The position numbers were made by a program, and so were the translations under genes. Shown here one piece after another: positions 1 through 8,937 of a stretch of DNA of 64,000 bases. This DNA is from Scytonema sp. UIC 10036 (GTDB lineage: Bacteria; Cyanobacteriota; Cyanobacteriia; Cyanobacteriales; Nostocaceae): NCBI RefSeq assembly GCF_009725235.1, contig NZ_WJFC01000048.1:8980-72979 (forward strand), in the 5' to 3' direction. Under the pieces are notes generated by a model. The model made no database searches. It was not told the origin of the DNA and saw only the letters and a list, made by a program, of their open reading frames with translations. Position 1 is the first letter of the stretch. Each line of letters opens with the position of its first letter.

Positions 1-1711
1 TGGCAATCAGGCAATTATTGATGCGCTGACTGCGACTGGTTCCTTACTGAAAGAAGAAGCTTATGTCCACAAGTATCCCTATGATTGGCGAACAAAGAAA
101 CCTACTATTTTCCGGGCGACGGAACAGTGGTTTGCTTCGGTGGAAGGATTTAGGGATGAAGCGCTAAAAGCGATCGCCTCTGTAAAATGGATTCCAGCCC
201 AAGGAGAAAATCGCATCACCCCCATGGTAGCGGAACGTTCTGATTGGTGTATCTCCCGTCAGCGCAGTTGGGGTGTACCGATCCCCGTATTCTACGATGA
301 AGAAACGGGAGAACCTTTGCTCAATGAAGAAACCATTTCTCACGTCCAAGCAATCTTTGCCGAAAAAGGATCTGATGCTTGGTGGGAACTACCAGTAGAG
401 GAGTTGTTACCAGAACAATATCGCAGCAACGGTCGGTCTTACCGGAAAGGAACTGACACTATGGATGTGTGGTTCGACTCCGGTTCTTCTTGGGCGGCTG
501 TGGCGGAACAGCGATCGCAACTGAGCTATCCTGTTGATATGTACCTCGAAGGTTCTGACCAACATCGCGGTTGGTTTCAATCGAGTTTGCTCACAAGTGT
601 AGCAGTTAATAATTGCGCTCCTTATAAAACTGTATTAACCCACGGTTTTGTTTTGGACGAACAAGGTCGTAAAATGAGTAAATCTCTTGGTAATGTAGTA
701 GATCCAGCGACCGTTATCTTGGGAGGCAAAGACCAGAAGAAAGAACCAGGTTATGGTGCTGATGTTGTGCGATTGTGGGTTTCTTCTGTAGATTACTCTG
801 CCGATGTGCGCTTGGGTAATAATATTATCAAGCAACTAGCAGATATTCGTAACAAGATTCGCAATACAGCACGGTTTTTGCTGGGCAATTTGCACGATTT
901 TGACCCAGAAAAAGATGCAGTACCATTGGAAGAATTGCCTTCTCTCGATCGCTATATGCTGCACCGGATGACAGAAGTTTTTCAGGAAGTGACGGAAGCG
1001 TTTGACAGTTTCCAGTTTTTCCGCTTTTTCCAAACCGTGCAAAATTTTTGCGTAGTGGATTTGTCTAACTTCTACTTGGATGTCGCAAAAGACAGGCTGT
1101 ATATCAGTGCGCCCAATGCATTCCGCCGCCGCAGCTGTCAGACAGTACTGAGAATTGCTTTGGAAAATTTAGCACGTGCGATCGCCCCCGTGCTGTGTCA
1201 TATGGCAGAGGATATCTGGCAGTACCTCCCCTATAAAACACCTTACAGATCGGTATTTGAAGCTGGTTGGGTGGAATTAGAGGAAGGATGGAAAAATCCA
1301 GAATTAGCAGCATTATGGCAACAATTGCGACAACTCCGCAATGATGTTAATAAGGTGTTGGAAGAAGCTAGGGTAGCCAAAACGATTGGTTCTTCCTTAG
1401 AAGCCAAGGTATTGCTACACATAGTGGATGAGCAGTTGCTACTTGCTGTAAAAGCACTCAACGCTCACCAAAATGGAATAGATGAGTTACGTTACCTGTT
1501 TCTCACTTCTCAGGTGGATTTACTCGATTCGCCAGAAACAGCTCAAAGCTTGAAGTACAACCTACAGTCAGATACATGGGTTCTAGGTGTAACTGATGCA
1601 GATGGACACAAGTGCGATCGATGTTGGAACTACTCCACTCGTGTAGGGGAATTTACCGAACATCCTCTCATTTGCGAACGTTGTGTTTCCGCTTTAGCAG
1701 GGGAATTTTAA
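1..1711 (+). CDS. ileS: Isoleucyl-tRNA synthetase, C-terminal part (5' end outside window)
   Basis: Class I aminoacyl-tRNA synthetase that charges tRNA-Ile in the cytoplasm. The reading frame is open from base 2, so the N-terminal Rossmann part and most of the editing domain lie outside the window. Visible are the late catalytic region (WCISRQRSWGVPIP, TMDVWFDSGSSW), the KMSKS loop (GRKMSKSLGN, about 664-693), the anticodon-binding helical domain, and a C-terminal zinc ribbon with CDRC...CERC (about 1613-1684), as in bacterial-type IleRS. The frame ends at a TAA directly before a palindromic repeat. Family assignment is secure. The true start cannot be seen. Confidence 0.97.
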   Translation, partial: GNQAIIDALTATGSLLKEEAYVHKYPYDWRTKKPTIFRATEQWFASVEGFRDEALKAIASVKWIPAQGENRITPMVAERSDWCISRQRSWGVPIPVFYDEETGEPLLNEETISHVQAIFAEKGSDAWWELPVEELLPEQYRSNGRSYRKGTDTMDVWFDSGSSWAAVAEQRSQLSYPVDMYLEGSDQHRGWFQSSLLTSVAVNNCAPYKTVLTHGFVLDEQGRKMSKSLGNVVDPATVILGGKDQKKEPGYGADVVRLWVSSVDYSADVRLGNNIIKQLADIRNKIRNTARFLLGNLHDFDPEKDAVPLEELPSLDRYMLHRMTEVFQEVTEAFDSFQFFRFFQTVQNFCVVDLSNFYLDVAKDRLYISAPNAFRRRSCQTVLRIALENLARAIAPVLCHMAEDIWQYLPYKTPYRSVFEAGWVELEEGWKNPELAALWQQLRQLRNDVNKVLEEARVAKTIGSSLEAKVLLHIVDEQLLLAVKALNAHQNGIDELRYLFLTSQVDLLDSPETAQSLKYNLQSDTWVLGVTDADGHKCDRCWNYSTRVGEFTEHPLICERCVSALAGEF

Positions 1712-1713
1712 AT

Positions 1714-1800
1714 TTACCCCCCTTAATCCCCCCTTGTTAAGGGGGGAAACTAGATTTCTTATTCCCTCCCCTTTACAAGGGGAGGGTTAGGGTGGGGTAA
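1714..1800. repeat. GC-rich palindromic repeat after ileS
   Basis: An 87-base composite palindrome. The outer arms are TTACCCC/GGGGTAA. Inside are two hairpins: an 8-bp stem CCCCCCTT/AAGGGGGG (1728-1746) and a 10-bp stem CCCTCCCCTT/AAGGGGAGGG (1764-1786). It resembles the dispersed palindromic repeats common in cyanobacterial intergenic DNA. It may also end ileS transcription, although there is no T-run. It overlaps the 3' end of the RelE-like relic on the minus strand. Confidence 0.75.
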
Positions 1801-1937
1801 AAAACATCTTTCCGATGCTTACACTGCAAAATTTGTACTCTTTGATTTTCATCATCAACTTCATAGCGAACTCTATAATCACCAATCCGGATACGATACT
1901 CCTGAACAGAAACGCATAAACGGTAGCCGTCGTTTGC
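1773..1937 (-). pseudogene. RelE/ParE-like toxin, C-terminal relic
   Basis: The minus strand reads EYRIRIGDYRVRYEVDD followed by a QILQCKHRKDVFYP-like tail. This matches the C-terminal half of RelE/ParE-superfamily toxins (the Y-R-I-R-x-G-x-Y-R-V-x-Y core and final H-R-x-x-V-Y). An in-frame TGA lies upstream at 1938-1940. No start codon or N-terminal half is present, and no antitoxin lies beside it. The 3' end runs into the palindromic repeat. I read it as a decayed toxin gene. Confidence 0.7.
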
Positions 1938-1992
1938 TCATCGCAAAAACTCCCCTACATTCTAGAGTTAGGAGAATGCAGGGGTAGGAAAT

Positions 1993-2931
1993 TTAAGTTG
2001 TAGCAAATTGTAAGTTACCTTGTTGCTGGTTTTCCACCTTAGCTTTTTCCAGCTTCTGCAACAACTCTTGTGTGAGTTGAATAAACGCTTTTGAACCTGA
2101 TGATTGAGGAGTGTGTAAGACAGCTGGCATAAAAGTATCAACAGCCTTAGCAACATTCACATCAGTTGGTATTTGTGTCTGACAAACTTTTGCTTCACCA
2201 AAATCTTGATGAACGCGTTGTATAACTTGTTTATAGTATCTACCACTGAGAAAATTAGCGTTAGACATTGTAAAGACAATTCCCAGCATTTGTATACCTA
2301 GATTTACTTCCTGTTCGTGACTTTCTTTTAGCTGGGCAATGCGCCGTTCTAACAATTGAATTCCCACTACAGATAAGGGTTCTGGTTTAGCAGGAAGTAT
2401 GTAGAAGTTACTGGTAGCTAAAGCACTGCGAGTCAAAAGATTATATCCAGGAGCACAATCTAAGAGAATAAAATCATATTCTTGAAGACTAGGTTCTAAA
2501 ACTTTCCCTAATAAGACTCTTTCAAAACGATTCCAAATATTTTCAAAGTCGTTTTCACCTAAGTTAACTGTTTGCTGATGCAACATTTCCGAGACAGCAA
2601 ATTCATCATACAGATCGATATCTCCTGGCAATAAGTCCAATCCTGGTAGATTGCAAACCTGACGCTGAATAATATCTTGAATTGTTAATTTTGTTCTTTG
2701 TGATGGATTGATGATTTGGTCAAGCAAATACCTGAGTGTTCGTTTTTGCTTTCGGAGCTTGGCAAAGTCTATAGGCGACATTAGACTGAGTGTAGCGCTG
2801 ATTTGGCTATCCAAATCCAGAACAAGCACTCGCTTACCATGGTGTTTGGTTAAGCAAGTCGCCATATTGACTGTAAGGGTGGTTTTGCCAACGCCGCCCT
2901 TCATATTTGCAGTAGCAATGACATATCCCAT
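1993..2931 (-). CDS. ParA-family ATPase (orphan)
   Basis: A 312-residue MinD/ParA-type deviant-Walker ATPase. The N-terminus carries NMKGGVGKTT (Walker A with the signature lysine, residues 9-18). A switch region DLDSQIS and a Walker B-like FILLDCAPG (about residue 155) follow. Such proteins bind DNA non-specifically in the ATP form and segregate plasmids, chromosomes or protein complexes. No ParB gene or centromere-like iterons are visible, so its cargo is unknown. It starts at an ATG and is followed by a toxin relic, a pairing typical of plasmid-derived DNA. The family call is secure; the role is inferred. Confidence 0.9.
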   Translation of the reverse strand: MGYVIATANMKGGVGKTTLTVNMATCLTKHHGKRVLVLDLDSQISATLSLMSPIDFAKLRKQKRTLRYLLDQIINPSQRTKLTIQDIIQRQVCNLPGLDLLPGDIDLYDEFAVSEMLHQQTVNLGENDFENIWNRFERVLLGKVLEPSLQEYDFILLDCAPGYNLLTRSALATSNFYILPAKPEPLSVVGIQLLERRIAQLKESHEQEVNLGIQMLGIVFTMSNANFLSGRYYKQVIQRVHQDFGEAKVCQTQIPTDVNVAKAVDTFMPAVLHTPQSSGSKAFIQLTQELLQKLEKAKVENQQQGNLQFATT

Positions 2932-3640
2932 TTGTTTTTTCCTCTAATAGCTCATCAGCCCTATTTGTACCCGCGTCGTCTTTTGCCTTTCTATAAATCG
3001 CGCATTCTTTGCGATTTTACAGTAGTGTCAACATTTCATCATTTTTAATACAAAATTTTAATTTTTTTCACTATGGCTCTACAACCCATTTTCCAAATAA
3101 AGTAGTCAGCATTATAGCAGCCTCAGGTATGTTATTGCGCGATCGCCTAACAAACCTCATTGATTCTTTGTCATTGCTTGAGATTTCAGCTACAGTTACA
3201 TTCCTTAATCTAGCTGTTATTATTCCCGTTTATCCATCTTATGAGACGTGAGTCCTCACCCGTTCTGTATAAGTGGCGGGCTGCGAGCAGCATACCACAA
3301 GAAATCTTAGGATATTGTTTGATTTGGAAGCTATCTAGCGCTCTGTCTCATCAATTTTAATGAGTAAGTTTGCTCAGATACCCAACTTTTTAAAGAGGAG
3401 AACAAAGAACTTTTAACCCCTGTTCCCCGTTAAGAGTTCCCCGTTCTCTTTTTTTCGTAACTTTACTTTTAGTTACAACATTTATTATGTATCCAAGGAA
3501 AATGTAAAAAATCGATCGCACACCCAAAATTGAAGAATAACAATTTAGGATGGAAAGTATAACTTTTAAAGTGGAGGTCACAGAGAATAATCATATTGAG
3601 CGTTGGAAATAAAAAACTATTGACAAGTGACAAATGACAA
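2932..3640. other. Intergenic region upstream of parA-like gene and hybrid kinase
   Basis: About 700 bases with no convincing gene. It should hold the divergent promoters of the ParA gene (minus) and the kinase (plus). A small inverted repeat AATCGC/GCGATT (2996-3016) sits about 65 bases upstream of the ParA start and could be an operator, but it is short. A HIP1 site is near 3138. The last 35 bases are an STRR. An 80-codon open frame at 3009-3251 lacks any recognisable feature and was not called. Confidence 0.6.
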
Positions 3641-3655
3641 ATGACAAATGACAAA
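3619..3655. repeat. Heptamer STRR (ATGACAA) carrying the kinase start codon
   Basis: Tandem copies of TGACAAA/ATGACAA, an STRR family seen widely in heterocystous cyanobacteria. The repeat supplies ATG codons every 7 bases in rotating frames (3634, 3641, 3648). Only 3641 is in frame with the downstream kinase. Confidence 0.85.
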
Positions 3656-5650
3656 GATTCTACTGATAAGGGTGCGATATTAATTGTCGATGACACACCC
3701 ACTAATTTAGAAATACTGTTTGATTTGCTATCCAACTCCGGGTTTACGGTTTTAATTGCTGAAGATGGCGAGAGTGCGATCGAAAGAGCGGAGTATGCTC
3801 CACCGGATCTCATTCTCTTAGACATTCTCATGCCAGGAATGGATGGCTTTGAAACTTGCCGTCGTATAAAAGCCAATTCCTTAACAAAAGATATTCCTAT
3901 AATTTTTATGACGGCACTGTCTGAAGCAATAGATAAGGTGAAAGGTTTGAGGCTTGGTGCAGTGGACTACATCACTAAACCTCTCATCCATGAGGAGGTT
4001 TTAGCCCGGATCGAACTCCACTTAAGACTTCGGAATTTAACAAAGACACTTCAGCAGCAAAATTTGCGTTTGGAAGAGGAAATTGCCGAGCGCAAACAAG
4101 CAGAACAGAAAATTCACGAACAAGCGGCTTTATTGGATATTACCACAGACGCAATTCTTGTTCGAGGTTTAAATAATGAAATTCATTATTGGAACAAAGG
4201 TGCAGAACAGTTGTATGGCTGGACAGCAGTAGAAGCAATAAGTAAAAATGCTAATGAGCTTTTGTATCAAGTAGAAAGTTTATCTCAAGTGCAAGCAATT
4301 CAAAAAAAGCTAGCTGAAAGTGGAACGTGGGAAGGTGAATTGACTCAGGTTCATAAACATGGTAAGCGCATTGTTGTTGCTAGCCGTTGGACGCTGATAC
4401 GCCATAAAGATGGGCAACCCAAGTCAATTCTTGTAGTTAACACTGACATTACAGAGAAAAAACAACTAGAAAGCCAATTGTTACGCGCTCAAAGACTGGA
4501 AAGCATTGGAACACTTGCAGGTGGTATTGCCCACGACCTGAATAATATATTTACTCCCATCTTGGCTTCAGCACAACTACTACAGATTAAACTCCCGAAT
4601 ATTGATGAACGGAACCTGCAAGTTCTACAAATTATCGAAAATAACACCAAACGAGGTGCTGCTTTGGTTAAACAAGTGCTGCAATTTGCACGCGGAGTTG
4701 AAGGCAAGCGTACAATTGTGCAAATTAACTCTTTGTTTGTGGAAATCGAGCAGATCGTTCGAGAAACGTTTCCCAAATCTATTGAATTTTCTACAACTGT
4801 AAAACCAGACCTCTGGGCTGTTTTTGGGGATGCTACACACCTGCATCAAGTTTTGATGAACTTAATTGTAAACGCTCGTGATGCTATGCCCGACGGAGGT
4901 GTTCTGAGTCTTTACGCCGAAAATCAATTTATTGACGAACATTACGCTCGTTTTAATTTGGAAGCAAGTATTGGTCCTTACGTTGCGATCGCAGTGACTG
5001 ATACAGGAATTGGGATGTCATCAGAAATTGCAGACAGAATATTTGAGCCTTTCTTTACCACAAAAGAGTTTGGCAAAGGAACAGGGCTGGGTCTTTCAAC
5101 AGTCAGGGGTATCATTAAAAGTCATGGTGGTTTTGTCACTGTAGATAGCAAGGTCGGAGAAGGAACTGATTTTAAAATATTCTTGCCTGCAGTAGCAGTG
5201 ACTGCAACCCCATTTGTAGAGGAAGTCGAATTACCGAAAGGAAATGGAGAATTGATTCTTGTTGTCGATGACGAAGTTAATATTCTAGAGACCACCAAAA
5301 TCTCACTAGAAACTTATAATTACAAAGTGTTAACAGCTAGCAATGGAATTGATGCGATCGCAATTTATGCCCAACAGAAACATGAAATCAACTTGGTGTT
5401 AGTGGACATGATGATGCCATTGATGGATGGTGCAGTCACTATTCGCGCAATACAAAAACTGAATTCAAATGCTTTGATTGTTGCAGTCAGTGGTTTATCG
5501 GGTGATAAATTAGCAGGGATTACTGGAGTGAAAGCATTTATTTCTAAGCCTTACATGGCTGAAGAATTATTGCAAACTCTACACAACGTTCTTTGCCATA
5601 AATCGAGACACTCGATTTCATCCCAAAACTCTTATGATAGATCGCCGTAA
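3641..5650 (+). CDS. Hybrid sensor histidine kinase (REC-PAS-HisKA-HATPase-REC)
   Basis: A 669-residue soluble phosphorelay protein. The N-terminal receiver has phospho-acceptor D61 in LILLDILMPGMDG and the conserved YITKP lysine. A short coiled coil, a PAS domain (about 160-275), a dimerisation/phosphotransfer domain with GGIAHDLNN, and an HATPase_c domain (NLIVNARDAM N-box, DTGIGM, GTGLGLS) follow. A C-terminal receiver contains LVLVDMMMPLMDG. There are no membrane segments, so it probably reads an intracellular signal through PAS. It overlaps the next gene by 17 bases, which suggests coupled translation. The only in-frame ATG lies inside an STRR with no clear Shine-Dalgarno site. Confidence 0.93.
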   Translation: MTNDKDSTDKGAILIVDDTPTNLEILFDLLSNSGFTVLIAEDGESAIERAEYAPPDLILLDILMPGMDGFETCRRIKANSLTKDIPIIFMTALSEAIDKVKGLRLGAVDYITKPLIHEEVLARIELHLRLRNLTKTLQQQNLRLEEEIAERKQAEQKIHEQAALLDITTDAILVRGLNNEIHYWNKGAEQLYGWTAVEAISKNANELLYQVESLSQVQAIQKKLAESGTWEGELTQVHKHGKRIVVASRWTLIRHKDGQPKSILVVNTDITEKKQLESQLLRAQRLESIGTLAGGIAHDLNNIFTPILASAQLLQIKLPNIDERNLQVLQIIENNTKRGAALVKQVLQFARGVEGKRTIVQINSLFVEIEQIVRETFPKSIEFSTTVKPDLWAVFGDATHLHQVLMNLIVNARDAMPDGGVLSLYAENQFIDEHYARFNLEASIGPYVAIAVTDTGIGMSSEIADRIFEPFFTTKEFGKGTGLGLSTVRGIIKSHGGFVTVDSKVGEGTDFKIFLPAVAVTATPFVEEVELPKGNGELILVVDDEVNILETTKISLETYNYKVLTASNGIDAIAIYAQQKHEINLVLVDMMMPLMDGAVTIRAIQKLNSNALIVAVSGLSGDKLAGITGVKAFISKPYMAEELLQTLHNVLCHKSRHSISSQNSYDRSP

Positions 5651-6677
5651 CTTTCTTATTGGACTAGCTGCAAGTTCTTCCGTATTAGCTTCTCCGTTAA
5701 AGTTGGGGAGAGCAGCTAGTCAACCACTGTTAAAACCCAAACGCTTGCAACCCGGATCTATTGTAGGAATAGTTAGCCCTGCCGGTGCTACATTTGTTCG
5801 AGAACAACTTAATATTGTTATAGATGCCGTTAAAGCTTTAGGATTAGTTCCCAAACTCGCACCTCATGTTTTAGAAAGATATGGTTATTTAGCAGGTAAA
5901 GACAAAGATCGTGCTGCTGATATCAATCAATTTTTTAACGATCCTTCTGTAGCCGCTATTTTACCAATTCGCGGTGGGTGGGGATGCAGCCGAATGTTGC
6001 CTTATCTAGATTACGATCGCATTCGCAAAAATCCCAAAATTGTCGTTGGTTTCAGCGATATCACATCATTAATTCTAGGCTTGAATGCGAAAACTAATCT
6101 TGTAACATTTCACGGTCCCAACGGGCTAAGTTCTTGGAGAACAACTCAAACCGAATGTTTTCGTCGTGTTTTATTTAATGGTGAAACGGTCACTTTTAAA
6201 AATGAAAAAGATGGCGGTGATTCTGACCGTTTGATGCAGGTTAAATACCGAGTTCAAACTATTTCTTCCGGTAAAGCAAAAGGCAAACTTATTGGAGGCA
6301 ATCTTTCTGTTCTATCAGCAATTGTCGGCTCACCTTATTTACCAAATTTTAATGGTGCTATTTTATTTTTAGAGGATTTGAACGAGAATGTATACCGTAT
6401 AGATCGGATGATGACTCAGTTAAAAATAGCAGGTTTATTGGATAAACTCTCTGGTTTCGTTTTTGGGCAATGTTCCGATTGTTTGCCTGATGCCGACTAT
6501 GGCTCTTTAACCTTTGAAGAGGTTTTATGGGATCATATCAAACCTCTGGGCATTCCTGCATGGTCTGGTGCTGCGATCGGACATATTGAAAATGTGCTGA
6601 CATTACCTCTTGGTTTAGACGTAGAAATAGATGCTGATACTGGGACAATTCGGATGTTAGAAGCTGCTGTTCAGTGA
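5634..6677 (+). CDS. LD-carboxypeptidase, peptidase family S66, exported
   Basis: A 347-residue Ser peptidase of the LdcA/MccF family. It removes the terminal D-residue from muropeptide tetrapeptides or related substrates. The N-terminus has RRNFLIGLAASSS, a Tat-like twin-arginine signal, so it is probably periplasmic. Predicted catalytic residues are Ser141 (GFSDIT), Glu247 (LFLEDLNE) and His317 (AIGHIEN). The start overlaps the kinase stop by 17 bases, and the ATG falls within the kinase's last codons. Peptidoglycan recycling is the usual role; substrate and link to the kinase are inferred. Confidence 0.93.
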   Translation: MIDRRNFLIGLAASSSVLASPLKLGRAASQPLLKPKRLQPGSIVGIVSPAGATFVREQLNIVIDAVKALGLVPKLAPHVLERYGYLAGKDKDRAADINQFFNDPSVAAILPIRGGWGCSRMLPYLDYDRIRKNPKIVVGFSDITSLILGLNAKTNLVTFHGPNGLSSWRTTQTECFRRVLFNGETVTFKNEKDGGDSDRLMQVKYRVQTISSGKAKGKLIGGNLSVLSAIVGSPYLPNFNGAILFLEDLNENVYRIDRMMTQLKIAGLLDKLSGFVFGQCSDCLPDADYGSLTFEEVLWDHIKPLGIPAWSGAAIGHIENVLTLPLGLDVEIDADTGTIRMLEAAVQ

Positions 6678-6687
6678 CCAGTGACCA

Positions 6688-6743
6688 GTAGGTAGGGAAG
6701 ACAGCCCACCAGGATGGAATGGTAAGCTGTCTTCCCTACCTAC
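6688..6743. terminator. Perfect 18-bp inverted repeat, probable bidirectional terminator
   Basis: GTAGGTAGGGAAGACAGC (6688-6705) and its exact complement (6726-6743) are separated by 20 bases. The repeat lies between convergent genes (S66 peptidase and a small minus-strand gene). Placement fits a terminator for both strands. No U-tract is obvious, so it may instead be a dispersed palindrome. Confidence 0.6.
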
Positions 6744-6750
6744 ATTAGTT

Positions 6751-7011
6751 CTAAACCATCACTTGATATGTGAGAGCAGAATTTGAAAGTGCAAACTGTT
6801 TAAGTTGGTCCTTTATTCTTGTTGGGAAGGAATTAAAAGCACTACCCCGCCACCCTGCTGTATCTTGATATTCTAGGTATCCACAATACATATCTCTTTT
6901 GTGAATATGCCATCCCCAGTTAGCTGGAATCACTTCATATCCACTTAAAGTTTGTGTCAAGTATAGTGTTAAGTCCTCAAGGTTCTGTTGAGTTTTCATA
7001 GCTGTTGACAT
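6751..7011 (-). CDS. Small hypothetical protein (86 aa)
   Basis: An uncharacterised small soluble protein rich in aromatic residues (NWGWHIHKRDMYCGYLEY, TAGWRGSAF). A second in-frame ATG lies five codons downstream (MKTQQN) and could be the true start. It has a discrete frame, ends just beside a terminator-like hairpin, and is followed upstream by nblA on the same strand, 42 bases away. I do not recognise the family. No signal peptide or membrane segment is present. Confidence 0.55.
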   Translation of the reverse strand: MSTAMKTQQNLEDLTLYLTQTLSGYEVIPANWGWHIHKRDMYCGYLEYQDTAGWRGSAFNSFPTRIKDQLKQFALSNSALTYQVMV

Positions 7012-7053
7012 TATTTATGAATATTTACTTCTTAAACACAGAGTGCAGTTGCG

Positions 7054-7251
7054 TTACACAGACATTTGGTCTGCATCAAATCCCCAGTCTTGCTTTAGCA
7101 AAGTTTTGTACATATTTTCCTTGAGCATCATGTGCTCGTGCAGCTCGATCAGAAAGTCCTGTGCTTGTTCGCGAGACATCTGCCGTACAGAGTCTTCAAA
7201 GATTCTCAGGTTAAATTGTTGCTCCAGAGATAATTCCATGGACTGATTCAT
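7054..7251 (-). CDS. nblA: Phycobilisome degradation protein NblA
   Basis: A 65-residue protein with the NblA family layout: an N-terminal ELSLEQQFNLRIFE helix, a central MSREQAQDFLIELHEHMM stretch, and a C-terminal MYKTLLKQDWG. NblA is a small helical adaptor. It binds phycobiliproteins and recruits Clp protease so that phycobilisomes are dismantled during nitrogen or sulfur starvation. The length is normal for the family (about 55-65). About 240 bases upstream hold no gene and should contain the promoter. I found no exact GTA-N8-TAC NtcA site there. Confidence 0.95.
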   Translation of the reverse strand: MNQSMELSLEQQFNLRIFEDSVRQMSREQAQDFLIELHEHMMLKENMYKTLLKQDWGFDADQMSV

Positions 7252-7490
7252 CTTGAACCTACCTTGTCAATGATTTTTTTACAAATCTCAATATTTATAT
7301 CTTGATAATAGTCTCTCTTAACATCACAATGACCTGTCTAGAGGTTTAAACTGGAGGCCATCTTAAGGATGATTATCGTGTGAAAAATTTGTCTGTGGGA
7401 ATACATGAATTAATAACGGGCAGCATACCGCTAGCAACAAGCTGTGAATGTGAAGCAAAGAATCTTAGTTAACGCAACTTCCAACTTCAA

Positions 7491-7853
7491 CTAAGACACG
7501 GTTTTATCAATGGAATTTGTAGATGAGTGCGTATTTCCTGTGGTATCAAGCGGTAAAGTAGCTGACGGCTCTATAATTCCTTGTTGTTGTAAAATCTCTT
7601 CATATTTCTCTCGACTTAGTGGGCAATCCACTAAATCCAAAAACTGAGATTTTGTTAGGTGGCACTGTTTTGCCATCTGACTCAATAAATGATCGGGAAG
7701 GTCTTTAATCTTCTTGGTATGGCTTGTCTTAGTCTTAGTGGCAGTCTTTTTACCGTCTTTGGTAAAGTAAACGAAGTAGTGATGGTCGTTTTGAGTTTCC
7801 TGAAACCCTTTAGATAGCAATGCGGATTCTACTTTAGCCTTTTGTCGCGGCAC
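7491..7853 (-). CDS. HicA-like (YcfA/dsRBD-fold) small protein
   Basis: A 120-residue protein whose first 70 residues resemble HicA mRNA interferases: a helix ending in LLSKGF, then NDHHYFVYF at the place of the catalytic His strand, a positively charged KKTATKTKTSHTKK strand, and a helix. The C-terminal 50 residues are an extra tail without recognisable motif. It overlaps the upstream 367-residue gene by 20 bases, so the two are co-translated. HicB is absent. The toxin identity is a fold-level guess; an RNA-binding accessory protein is an alternative. Confidence 0.55.
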   Translation of the reverse strand: MPRQKAKVESALLSKGFQETQNDHHYFVYFTKDGKKTATKTKTSHTKKIKDLPDHLLSQMAKQCHLTKSQFLDLVDCPLSREKYEEILQQQGIIEPSATLPLDTTGNTHSSTNSIDKTVS

Positions 7854-8937
7854 TCGATACCTCTTCTAACTTTTCTAGTAGTGATTCTCGTAATTGTCGC
7901 GCATCTAACTCCAATTCATCCGAATCGGCACTTGCATACTCGTCCCACATCATAAATATTTGGTCATTAATCTCGTGGATGAGTTCATCGCGAGTGTACG
8001 CGAATACGTGAAGACCGATCTGAGGTTCTTCCACAACCAAGAGTTGCTTGCTTTCTTCATCCATTTCGGGCGTCAACACAAGATGCATTTTTAGCCGCAG
8101 TTTTCTATCTTCCCTAGAAATTTCTCTAATATTGATCGGAGATAAATCGAGAAATTCTATTCTGGTTACATCAGTTAATTTAATGGGATGTCCCTCGTCG
8201 TTCAACGTAAATTGCCCTGTAACCTGGATCATCTGCCGACGATTTTCAATCATAGAATCTTCTAATTCTTCGCGGTAGATACACTCAATTTCCTGATGAG
8301 TGGGAGGATACCGCAGAACCACAAGGTGTTTATCAAAATCTATCCGAATTAGCTCACCAGTCAATGTCATAACAGCATCTTCTGGTATGTCTTGAGTTAG
8401 CCAGGTATTAATAGCATCAATTGATTTGTGCGTGAGTGTTAATTCTTTAGCACTACCATCTCTAGAGAAAGCCAACTGCCATGTTTCATCAGCTTTAGGT
8501 AAAAACCTCCTAGTTTCACGCAAAGCGCGATTTCTGAGTTTTGAATCTGGAATAATGTCTTGAATATAATTGAAATTGAAATCGCTGAGGCATGATAAGA
8601 AACTTTCTAAATTCCTCATGACATCCAAGCTGCTTGGATCCGAAGGCAGCATAACTGGCACGGCATAGCTTCCTGGTTGAGGAATGCTTGCACGTAAGCT
8701 ATAAAGTTGCTGCATTTCTGCTGGCACTCTAAAGCGCTGTCCTACACTGCGTTTTTCCCGTGCAGTGGCAAGTAGATAAACGATTTGCTGCATTCCGTCT
8801 AACACGCGCACCAAAATGTTGACGGGAATCTCATTCTCTATTTCTTGCCCGCTCATGCGAATTAAGACCTTGGCTTCTTCCGACATTTTCCCCGCGCTCA
8901 GACATATTTCTCTTGATTGTAGCCTTTGGGATATCAT
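7834..8937 (-). CDS. Uncharacterised protein co-transcribed with HicA-like gene
   Basis: A 367-residue soluble protein with no domain I recognise. An alternative start at MSEEAKVLIRMSGQ (codon 18, about base 8886) is plausible because the first 17 residues look non-conserved. The middle reads like beta-rich ligand- or nucleic-acid-binding domains (LTGELIRIDFDKHLVVLRYP, VTGQFTLNDEG). The C-terminus is acidic (SADSDELELDARQ). It overlaps the HicA-like gene by 20 bases, which implies a functional pair. It is far too long for a HicB antitoxin. Confidence 0.75.
   Translation of the reverse strand: MISQRLQSREICLSAGKMSEEAKVLIRMSGQEIENEIPVNILVRVLDGMQQIVYLLATAREKRSVGQRFRVPAEMQQLYSLRASIPQPGSYAVPVMLPSDPSSLDVMRNLESFLSCLSDFNFNYIQDIIPDSKLRNRALRETRRFLPKADETWQLAFSRDGSAKELTLTHKSIDAINTWLTQDIPEDAVMTLTGELIRIDFDKHLVVLRYPPTHQEIECIYREELEDSMIENRRQMIQVTGQFTLNDEGHPIKLTDVTRIEFLDLSPINIREISREDRKLRLKMHLVLTPEMDEESKQLLVVEEPQIGLHVFAYTRDELIHEINDQIFMMWDEYASADSDELELDARQLRESLLEKLEEVSSAATKG

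Noticed and set aside
3009..3251. An 80-codon plus-strand frame upstream of the hybrid kinase
   Set aside because: No ribosome site, no motif, and composition matches non-coding AT-rich DNA.
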